IMG/VR virus record: IMGVR_UViG_3300044972_002353
Location: 1-25,473 of that record
Source: a virus
Length of the DNA stretch: 25,473 bases
Reading direction: 5' to 3' (one strand)
Part shown: positions 20,505-25,473 of the stretch, piece after piece
Position numbering within the stretch: the stretch's first letter is position 1
Layout of the letters: each line of letters begins with the position of its first letter
Position numbers and translations under genes: made by a program
The notes under the pieces: model-generated
What the model was told of the DNA's origin: nothing
Database searches by the model: none
The model's input: only the letters and a program-made list of their open reading frames with translations

Positions 20505-20821
20505 TTTTTATGACGTATGTCTAATTTTACAGCTATAGCGGCCGCGCACGGAAACTGTTCGCCTTTCTTAAAACTAAGTTTGTTAAGTTTAAATGGTTTC
20601 AGAACTCTATCTCCGTTCCAGTATGTAGGCTCGATAAAGATATAACCCAGCTCACAAAGTTTATTGCGCAACTTTGTAAATTCTGGATGATCCTTGCAGG
20701 CATATGAATCACCTTGAAAGATAATTTTACCAACCAGATCGCTCAGAACCATATACCTGTCATCTGATACTGAAGTGATGTATTCTTTCTTGAGTCTAAA
20801 CTGTTTAATCGGCTTATTCAT
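20501..20821 (-). CDS. Hypothetical protein (106 aa)
   Basis: The start at 20821 (MNKPIKQFRLKKEYITSVSD) avoids a long overlap with the upstream gene. The product is basic and soluble, with 'KLRNKLCELGYIFIEPTYWN' in the middle and a Lys/Phe-rich end (FKLNKLSFKKGEQFPCAAA). No family is recognised. It overlaps the neighbours on both sides by a few bases, so it is probably translated by coupling. Confidence 0.6.
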   Translation of the reverse strand: MNKPIKQFRLKKEYITSVSDDRYMVLSDLVGKIIFQGDSYACKDHPEFTKLRNKLCELGYIFIEPTYWNGDRVLKPFKLNKLSFKKGEQFPCAAAIAVKLDIRHKK

Positions 20822-21401
20822 TTTTAGGAATCTCAGAGAAAGGAACGTAGTTGCGGTCCGCCAAAACAGTCTTAGCATGTTCTTTGTTCACAGTCTTTAC
20901 CCACCCATTCCGAGTACCTCCAGATGCGTGCAGTTCGCCGGGCTGACCGGTGTCTTCACAAGTTCTACCAGAAGCAGTTTCGGCAAAGTGAACAATACCA
21001 TTAATATAGTCCGAATAGCGATCAATAATCCTTTGAAGATCGGGATACTTTCCAGTCTCAATAAGAGACATGATTTCTTCATTATACTCTTCACGATAAT
21101 AAAACCGGAGCGTGCCATACTTTTCTTTGACCTGAGTAGCGATCACTTGTGGTGGCTCTACGCAAAAGTAATAGCTGTCTGCGTATGGTTTAACACCAAG
21201 ACGCTTACCATCTTCTTCGTCCACCTGTACGCTTGTACTATAAGTGTATGTAAGAGCTTCACAGAGCGTATCAATAAGATTGTACCAACCATCGCCAACT
21301 TCAAGACCCCAGCACATACACGTCTCGTTCATTGGCTTGGTGCGGTCTCCAAACATTTTCGGATACTTGGCAAAAATCTGCTGTTGTAGTTCTGCTTTCA
21401 T
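20814..21401 (-). CDS. Conserved phage protein of unknown function with paired Cys (195 aa)
   Basis: The 195-residue product has the pattern ETCMCWGLEVGDGWYNLIDT, then PPQVIATQVKEKYGTLRFYY, and a C-terminal 'ASGRTCEDTGQPGEL' segment. This sequence layout ('GDGWY..I..LC...VKEKYG.LRFY...C..(C/T)G.PG') is common in phages of many hosts. The Cys residues in CMC and the later Cys might once have bound a metal, but only one Cys remains in the C-terminal part. Function is unknown to me. The end overlaps the next gene by 8 bp. Confidence 0.75.
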   Translation of the reverse strand: MKAELQQQIFAKYPKMFGDRTKPMNETCMCWGLEVGDGWYNLIDTLCEALTYTYSTSVQVDEEDGKRLGVKPYADSYYFCVEPPQVIATQVKEKYGTLRFYYREEYNEEIMSLIETGKYPDLQRIIDRYSDYINGIVHFAETASGRTCEDTGQPGELHASGGTRNGWVKTVNKEHAKTVLADRNYVPFSEIPKNE

Positions 21402-21598
21402 TGGAATAATGTAGTGGTATTTAAAAATTTAGCAAGAGGTTTAAACCAAAAAGGAAGAGCCAGTATAAAAAGCCAGATCATTTGAATAACGATAATATCT
21501 GTAAACCTATAGATGAATCCGTTATAGAGACCTACACAAAGGTATATGAATGTAACCCAAACGGCGTAACTAACTAGAGAGCGTTGAAATAGTTTCAT
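21398..21598 (-). CDS. Small two-helix membrane protein (66 aa)
   Basis: The start at 21598 (MKLFQRSLVSYAVWVTFIYL) follows the upstream stop by a few bases, with GAGG about 9 bp before it. Two hydrophobic segments are visible (residues about 8-26 and 33-50, TDIIVIQMIWLFILALPFWF). The end is basic and polar (KPLAKFLNTTTLFQ). It probably sits in the inner membrane. No family is recognised. A role in superinfection exclusion would be guesswork. It overlaps the next gene by 4 bp. Confidence 0.6.
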   Translation of the reverse strand: MKLFQRSLVSYAVWVTFIYLCVGLYNGFIYRFTDIIVIQMIWLFILALPFWFKPLAKFLNTTTLFQ

Positions 21599-21602
21599 AC
21601 AA

Positions 21603-21815
21603 TCATTCCTCGACCTGATGAAGAGCATTTCCTGCTTCAGTGCGAATATATTGTGCTAGTTGTTCTACGGTTTTATAATCACTGGTACCATGCTTCAATA
21701 TATTGCGACACAAGGAATCAATTTCATACAATGACGCCCAGGCTTGATTGCAATGAACGGCTCGCATATGCTCATAGTTATCTTCGGGTAGGTTGAATTC
21801 CAGTATTGCTTTCAT
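21603..21815 (-). CDS. Conserved small phage protein (70 aa)
   Basis: It starts at the ATG at 21815 (MKAILEFNLPEDNYEHMRAV). Phage proteins beginning 'MKA.LEFNLPED...' and continuing '..A..L..ID...R...KHG', here SLYEIDSLCRNILKHGTSDY, are common; their function is unknown to me. The C-terminus is 'LAQYIRTEAGNALHQVEE'. The gene overlaps the stop of the upstream frame and precedes the small membrane protein. Confidence 0.75.
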   Translation of the reverse strand: MKAILEFNLPEDNYEHMRAVHCNQAWASLYEIDSLCRNILKHGTSDYKTVEQLAQYIRTEAGNALHQVEE

Positions 21816-21819
21816 AGGG

Positions 21820-22086
21820 TTATTCCAGTTCAACCATCCATTTTGAATCATTGTAAATGTAGTCCCATACGATGGTATCTTCTGGTTCTTTACCCAAGAA
21901 TCCCATAGACTCAATGAAACCATCAACAAGTTTATCTTGCTCTGCGAGATGAGCAAAAATTATCTTGCGAATCTTTGCGATTTCCTTCTGCTGCTTTTTA
22001 GTGAATTTGACTTTTAGTTTATGGTCCATTGCTGAAACGGAATACATTTGGTCGATTGCTTTTTGCTGGTTTTTAGTGGTTTTCAT
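21820..22086 (-). CDS. Hypothetical protein (88 aa), first gene of an early-type unit
   Basis: The protein starts at 22086 (MKTTKNQQKAIDQMYSVSAM). It is very basic in the first 45 residues (KLKVKFTKKQQKEIAKIRKI) and acidic later (EPEDTIVWDYIYNDSKW). It has no membrane segment or recognised family. A perfect early-type promoter ends 6 bp before the ATG, and the predicted +1 is the first base of the ATG. It heads the run of eight small genes down to 19310. Confidence 0.65.
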   Translation of the reverse strand: MKTTKNQQKAIDQMYSVSAMDHKLKVKFTKKQQKEIAKIRKIIFAHLAEQDKLVDGFIESMGFLGKEPEDTIVWDYIYNDSKWMVELE

Positions 22087-22092
22087 AATACA

Positions 22093-22120
22093 ATCCTATA
22101 TTGAATTGGGTCAAAGTAAA
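22093..22120 (-). promoter_or_regulatory. Sigma70-like (early-type) promoter, leaderless arrangement
   Basis: TTTACT (22120-22115), 16-bp spacer, TAGGAT (22098-22093), then 6 bp to the ATG at 22086, so +1 is expected at the A of ATG. It starts a few bases after the stop of the upstream gene. CTTTGTTG precedes the -35 box, as in the other cassettes. Confidence 0.75.
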
Positions 22121-22128
22121 CAACAAAG

Positions 22129-22365
22129 TTATTTTTTCGTGAGCCAATTGGTAATTCTATTTGATAATGACAGGAAGATACATTTTACAATAGGGAAGAT
22201 GGGTATTAAAACCCACATAATAGGTCCGCTAAGAATAAATAAAGAAATTTTCTGAAGTTTCCGGGTTACCCTATTGGCAAGATCATAATACAATATGCAG
22301 CCCAAGTACGACCACGTTACAAACGTAACAAGTATAAAAAGAAATTGTTCAAAAGTTAAATTCAT
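22129..22365 (-). CDS. Small membrane protein (78 aa)
   Basis: The start is the ATG at 22365 (MNLTFEQFLFILVTFVTWSY). Two long hydrophobic segments are visible (residues about 7-25 and 38-62, KISLFILSGPIMWVLIPIFP), joined by a basic loop (LANRVTRKLQK). It is 4 bp behind the metallophosphoesterase gene. Topology could suit an inner-membrane effector, but I recognise no family. Confidence 0.65.
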   Translation of the reverse strand: MNLTFEQFLFILVTFVTWSYLGCILYYDLANRVTRKLQKISLFILSGPIMWVLIPIFPIVKCIFLSLSNRITNWLTKK

Positions 22366-22369
22366 AAAA

Positions 22370-22975
22370 TTACGTTGTTTGTGGACCGTGATGGTCAACG
22401 GGGTTATAGGTCTTGGTTTTCATCTTAGCCCGAAGCTGCTCCATAGATACTGGAAAATAGTTCCAGCAATCCACGCCAACATCGCAGCTAAGAACAGTAG
22501 GATCATCCGGAAGAGTGCCATGCGAGTGTCCATAAAGTTGCCAGCTACCTTTGTGACTACCGTTCCATACCTTCATGGCATAGTGGCAGAGAACTATTTC
22601 TTGTTTTTCAACAGTGACCTCTCGGAGATATGGTATACCAAACTTGACCTTGTCATCATTTAAATAGCTCCCCGCTAAATGATCTTGAAGCTCTAGTTCA
22701 ATATCCAGATATGCTTTGATGAAACGGAGACGTTTATCGTGATTGCCTAGGCAAAAATAAATTGTACCATTCAAGCGCCGGAGATAAGGAGCAGCAGGAC
22801 CACCGCCCACGGCAAAGTCTCCGAGATGGTACACGGTATCTTCTGGACGAACAACAGCATTCCAATTATGGATGAGCGTGTTGTCCATCTCTTCTACCGA
22901 AGCAAACGGACGATTACAGTACTTAATGATGTTGGCGTGCCCAAAGTGGGTATCGCTTGTGAAAAATGTTTTCAT
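22370..22975 (-). CDS. Calcineurin-like metallophosphoesterase
   Basis: This 201-residue protein has the full metal-binding motif set of the family: D8-x-H10 (SDTHFGH), G-D53 (HLGDF), GNHD with N78/H79, H131 (LCHYAMKVW), and GH150-x-H152 (YGHSHG). It resembles small phage and bacterial phosphoesterases starting 'MKTFFTSDTHFGHANII' that are often annotated as phosphohydrolases. Likely substrates are phosphodiesters or nucleotides such as 2',3'-cyclic forms; the true one cannot be inferred. Given the cyclase gene in this genome, cAMP hydrolysis is possible but unsupported. It is in an early-type unit with 22978-23484 and 23486-23686. Confidence 0.88.
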   Translation of the reverse strand: MKTFFTSDTHFGHANIIKYCNRPFASVEEMDNTLIHNWNAVVRPEDTVYHLGDFAVGGGPAAPYLRRLNGTIYFCLGNHDKRLRFIKAYLDIELELQDHLAGSYLNDDKVKFGIPYLREVTVEKQEIVLCHYAMKVWNGSHKGSWQLYGHSHGTLPDDPTVLSCDVGVDCWNYFPVSMEQLRAKMKTKTYNPVDHHGPQTT

Positions 22976-22977
22976 TG

Positions 22978-23484
22978 TTAAAATACAATTCGGCGAGCCT
23001 CAACAAGAATCTCATTGAGTCTTTTACCGTCGATTGCACGACAGCTGCTGATTTTGTTGGGATTGAACTCATAACCGGAATCGCTTTCCTCGGTAATTTC
23101 TAGCAAGGTAATGAACTCCTTCCAGAGTTTCTCCGCTTCGCGCTTGTAGCGCATTTGCTCGTCGGCTGAACGATCGGCGATTTCCAGTGCGGTTATGTGA
23201 TCGGCAAGAGCAGCCTCCGCTTTTTCGGCGCGGGCGTTGGCTTCGTTGCATCGTGGTTCTTGTCTTTCAATGATGTCGTATCGGTGCGCCATAACAAATT
23301 CACAATCGGCAATTCGTTTCTTTGCGGCGGCGAGTTCAGCCTCGGCTTTCTCGGCGCGGAATGTCATAGCGGCGAGTTCGGTTTCGAGCTTCGCCATATC
23401 TTCAGCAGAAACCGCAGTGTCCATGTCGTGAAATCCTCGCGCTGCGTCTGTTCGTGGTGTGGTGCTTTGTGGTATGGTGCTCAT
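22978..23484 (-). CDS. Coiled-coil phage protein (168 aa)
   Basis: The N-terminus TTPRTDAARGFHDMDTAVSA followed by a long helix rich in Ala/Glu/Lys (KLETELAAMTFRAEKAEAEL) is a common architecture in phage early regions, whose function is unclear. Two heptad-containing segments are separated by ADCEFVMAHRYDIIERQEP. The C-terminal part (ISSCRAIDGKRLNEILVEAR) is helical. It has a higher GC content and more CG dinucleotides than its neighbours, which might reflect recent acquisition. It is linked with the gene at 23486-23686. Confidence 0.65.
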   Translation of the reverse strand: MSTIPQSTTPRTDAARGFHDMDTAVSAEDMAKLETELAAMTFRAEKAEAELAAAKKRIADCEFVMAHRYDIIERQEPRCNEANARAEKAEAALADHITALEIADRSADEQMRYKREAEKLWKEFITLLEITEESDSGYEFNPNKISSCRAIDGKRLNEILVEARRIVF

Positions 23485-23485
23485 T

Positions 23486-23686
23486 TTAGTTAGGATTGTT
23501 TTTAGAGAATTCCATAGTGTCTTTATTCACCCGAGTAATTTCGTCGGCAATGAACTGTTCGAAGGCTTGGGGGTCGGTGATTTCCACACCAGGAAGGGAA
23601 AAGCGATAGGTTAGAGCCTTGAGGACGCCTTCCATGGCGCCAGATTTATAAGCGTAGTTGACGGAGTAATTAGTAGTGTTATTCAT
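23486..23686 (-). CDS. Conserved small phage protein (66 aa)
   Basis: The start at 23686 (MNNTTNYSVNYAYKSGAMEG) is fixed by the promoter at 23696-23723, which leaves a leader of only 3 nt. The product reads AYKSGAMEGVLKALTYRFSL, then QAFEQFIADEITRVNKDTME. I recall small phage proteins with this 'Y..G.MEG.LK' pattern, but not a function. It is soluble and mainly helical. Confidence 0.65.
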   Translation of the reverse strand: MNNTTNYSVNYAYKSGAMEGVLKALTYRFSLPGVEITDPQAFEQFIADEITRVNKDTMEFSKNNPN

Positions 23687-23695
23687 TATGGTACA

Positions 23696-23723
23696 ATCAT
23701 ACCAAAAACACCTAGAAAGTAAA
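23696..23723 (-). promoter_or_regulatory. Sigma70-like (early-type) promoter for 23686 and downstream genes
   Basis: TTTACT (23723-23718), 16-bp spacer, TATGAT (23701-23696), then 9 bp to the ATG at 23686. An ACTTAG box lies at 23744-23739. The block begins right after the ligase stop codon and closely matches the block after the cyclase stop codon near 11007. Confidence 0.75.
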
Positions 23724-23760
23724 TCACAAAGATGCGGTCTAAGTGATTGGCCCTCAACAC

Positions 23761-24852
23761 TCACTCATAATTTCTGATAGAAATGACGTACGGAAACCGC
23801 GGAACTCCTCCAGGAGTGAGATTAAAGAACTGAACCGTGGCTTTTTCACCCACAAGTTTAGTTTTATGGGTCAAGAGTTCTGTCAGAAAATCGTGGCTTC
23901 CTTTAATGTTAGATTTGAATTCAGATCCATCATTGTTTTTAAGAATTGCAAATCCTGCCATTCCTGTACGGTTACCAGTGCCTTCACAGATTTCAATGAT
24001 TTCGTATTCTGCGTCCTGAAACTCCTTGCGCTTTAAAAGTGTCTTTGACCGCTTTTGCTCGTAGCATCCATTCGTGCGTACCATCTGACCTTCGTATCCA
24101 GCAGCAAGAAACCCTTCATACAATCGATCCAATTGCTCGATCGATTCGACTCGTGCAGTCATGACAAGGCGAATTACAAGTGTTGTTACAATACGGCTTT
24201 CAAGCCAATGTGACCGCTCGGGGAAAGCCTTTGAGGTATCCACAATGTCGTAGATGTGATATTGGATCGTCTTCTCAGACTCTTCAAGATCCTTTGTGGA
24301 TGGTTTGGTTTTCTTTACCAAAGAGGTGATCTTGTTGAAATCATTTGCGAGTTTATCGCAGTACAACTCTCCATCAAGCATTGCATCAGGATTCTCCTTG
24401 AAGAAATCCTGAAGCGCGACAGACACATGAGGTACAGACTTGAACTGTTTGCCAGCACGACTAAAGAGACCTTTTGCAGTTGCGATACACCGAATGCCGT
24501 CTAGCTTTGGCTGAGTCCATACTGGCCATTCAATTTCATCCTTGCGGTCCTCATACTTCTGAGCAAGCATCGGTTCAATAAAGGCTGGACGATCGATGTC
24601 CTTGATGTTCTCGTAGTAACCAGCTTCCGACTTCTTTTTCCAGATGGCCTTTGCCTCAAACTCAGCCTGAGCATTAATGTCACGTTGGTTCGCCCTACCA
24701 ACGTTGGTAGATTCTGCAACCATCCATTCCGTCGTGGTTTTCTTACCATCGATCTGACCGTATTCTGTACGGTACCGGCCACCATCAATTTCGATGGTCC
24801 AGGTCTGAGTGGCACCCGTGGAAGTGCGGGAATAAAGTGTTGGAAGTTTCAT
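23761..24852 (-). CDS. ATP-dependent DNA ligase with N-terminal WGR-like domain
   Basis: The 363-residue protein has a complete ligase core: motif I with nucleophile K116 (QPKLDGIR), E162 in LDGELY, motif III YHIYDI (about 198-203), motif IV YEGQMVR (E254), and motif V with K274 (LLKRKEF), then a short OB-fold domain ending in TPGGVPRFP. The first 80 residues (TWTIEIDGGRYRTEYGQIDG, NVGRANQRDINAQAEFEAKA) look like a WGR domain, which binds nucleic acids in PARP2 and in some phage/bacterial ligases. It should join nicks during replication or repair. T4 gp30 lacks WGR, so this is a different ligase type. It overlaps the next upstream gene by ATGA. Confidence 0.9.
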   Translation of the reverse strand: MKLPTLYSRTSTGATQTWTIEIDGGRYRTEYGQIDGKKTTTEWMVAESTNVGRANQRDINAQAEFEAKAIWKKKSEAGYYENIKDIDRPAFIEPMLAQKYEDRKDEIEWPVWTQPKLDGIRCIATAKGLFSRAGKQFKSVPHVSVALQDFFKENPDAMLDGELYCDKLANDFNKITSLVKKTKPSTKDLEESEKTIQYHIYDIVDTSKAFPERSHWLESRIVTTLVIRLVMTARVESIEQLDRLYEGFLAAGYEGQMVRTNGCYEQKRSKTLLKRKEFQDAEYEIIEICEGTGNRTGMAGFAILKNNDGSEFKSNIKGSHDFLTELLTHKTKLVGEKATVQFFNLTPGGVPRFPYVISIRNYE

Positions 24853-25070
24853 AAATTGGCAAAGAGGGCGTCGCCTGCTTCTTTTGGAAATCGTGAACCA
24901 TAGTCAGCAACGAACTCAATGTCTTCGCTTTCACTGTGGCCTGCAACCGCGGCAATGTAGTATTGGACTTCATCGCCGGTTACAAGAGGAGGAACCTTAA
25001 CGATTCCAACGTTCGTCCTTCCGCAAAACCAAGCAACTTCATATTTCCTGACTATGTCGTAGTTATTCAT
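24849..25070 (-). CDS. Hypothetical small protein (73 aa)
   Basis: This protein (MNNYDIVRKYEVAWFCGRTN) has 73 residues, with strands at VAWFCGRTNVGIVKVPP and VQYYIAAVAGHSE, and ends DYGSRFPKEAGDALFANL. Its function is unknown. It overlaps the ligase ATG by 4 bases, which suggests coupled expression. A weak promoter match lies directly upstream (25077-25104). Confidence 0.65.
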   Translation of the reverse strand: MNNYDIVRKYEVAWFCGRTNVGIVKVPPLVTGDEVQYYIAAVAGHSESEDIEFVADYGSRFPKEAGDALFANL

Positions 25071-25076
25071 TATGGT

Positions 25077-25104
25077 ATATTAAGCCGCGTAGGCGTTCTG
25101 TAAT
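25077..25104 (-). promoter_or_regulatory. Possible weak early-type promoter before the ligase pair
   Basis: TAATAT (25082-25077) lies 6 bp before the ATG at 25070, the same spacing as the leaderless cassettes. The -35 region (ATTACA, 25104-25099) is poor. Readthrough from 25439 is an alternative. Confidence 0.35.
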
Positions 25105-25439
25105 TTATAGGGAGACTTGGTTGGCTCCTTGACGGAACCATGCCACTCAACCTGTTGCTTCTCCTCGTGGGTCAGCTCGCCCACGGGAAGGAAGTACCAA
25201 TCAATGACGTACTCCTGCCACGAGTCATCGTTGCGGGTCACCGCGGTGCGAAGCTCTTCCACAAAGGAATTGACCTTTGACCGATCCTGGACCTCACCGA
25301 GGTCTAGCGCAATCGGATGGCGGTACTCATAACCACCCTTGGCTTTCCAGTACTGAGGGCACTGGCCTTTGCCGTCCCAATCATGGGCTCCGTAGTTTTC
25401 GTGAACCTGAGTGGAAATAACGATATTGAACTTGATCAT
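25080..25439 (-). CDS. Conserved phage protein of unknown function (119 aa)
   Basis: The pattern STQVHENYGAHDWDGKGQCP followed by QYWKAKGGYEYRH is familiar from many phage genomes; the function is unknown to me. The middle part has VNSFVEELRTAVTRNDDSWQ, then 'YVIDWYFLPVGELTHEE'. It is a soluble protein. A promoter ends 6 bp before its ATG at 25439, so the predicted transcript is leaderless. It is the first gene of the visible minus-strand set. Confidence 0.75.
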   Translation of the reverse strand: MIKFNIVISTQVHENYGAHDWDGKGQCPQYWKAKGGYEYRHPIALDLGEVQDRSKVNSFVEELRTAVTRNDDSWQEYVIDWYFLPVGELTHEEKQQVEWHGSVKEPTKSPYKLQNAYAA

Positions 25440-25445
25440 GCATAT

Positions 25446-25473
25446 ATCCTACATCAATCCACTCAAAAGTAAA
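25446..25473 (-). promoter_or_regulatory. Sigma70-like (early-type) promoter at the window edge, leaderless arrangement
   Basis: TTTACT (25473-25468), 16-bp spacer, TAGGAT (25451-25446), then 6 bp to the ATG at 25439, so +1 should be the A of ATG. Sequence upstream of the -35 box is outside the window. Confidence 0.7.

Noticed and set aside
22370-22975. Metallophosphoesterase as a dedicated cAMP phosphodiesterase balancing the cyclase
   Set aside because: The motif set is generic, the gene is in a separate early-type unit 5 kb away, and nothing in the sequence points to cAMP.
1-25473. CRISPR array or tRNA cluster
   Set aside because: I saw no regularly spaced direct repeats and no tRNA-like sequence; similar blocks are promoter cassettes at distant sites.

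Overview
The window is part of the genome of a T4-superfamily myovirus that infects a Gram-negative, probably aquatic, bacterium. Evidence for the phage type is a set of recognisable T4 homologues: gp53, gp48/54 family, gp4, gp19 family, gp26 and a gp51-like extension, a tape-measure protein, gp32, gp59 and gp33. Five exact copies of the T4-type late promoter TATAAATA sit in front of genes. Evidence for a Gram-negative host is an encoded CsgG-type outer-membrane lipoprotein, CsgF and another lipoprotein. The sequence resembles marine and freshwater T4-like phages more than enteric T4; this is inference from protein similarity by eye.

Layout. (1) 1-5746: virion genes. gp53 (partial) and a tail-tube cap protein on the minus strand diverge from gp4, a possible gp2, a tail-tube protein, gp26 with a likely -1 frameshift extension, and the tape measure on the plus strand. 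(2) 5745-9970, minus strand: gp32, gp59, gp33 (the T4 order 33-59-32) plus unknown proteins and a DUF2693-like protein, ending in a strong intrinsic terminator. (3) 9971-11006: a large branched inverted-repeat structure, then two small genes each with its own sigma70-like promoter, one encoding a secreted lytic transglycosylase. (4) 11007-17317, minus strand: one tightly coupled operon behind a late promoter. It encodes small membrane proteins, CsgF, CsgG, a curlin-repeat protein, a FecR-domain protein and a CHASE2-adenylate cyclase. (5) 17427-18268: two probable virion or beta-helix proteins. (6) 18331-19290: a lipoprotein with a long coiled coil and C-terminal membrane helices, a spanin-like layout. 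(7) 19310-25439, minus strand: small accessory genes of the early type, with a metallophosphoesterase and a WGR-domain ATP-dependent DNA ligase.

Working together. The early-type promoters are near-identical cassettes (TTTACT-16 bp-TATGAT or TAGGAT) inserted just after stop codons. In several early and late promoters the predicted transcription start falls on or within 3 nt of the start codon, so leaderless or near-leaderless mRNAs are expected, although a few internal genes do have Shine-Dalgarno sequences. The most unusual system is region 4. It joins a curli-type amyloid secretion set to a transmembrane cAMP-producing sensor, apparently made late in infection.
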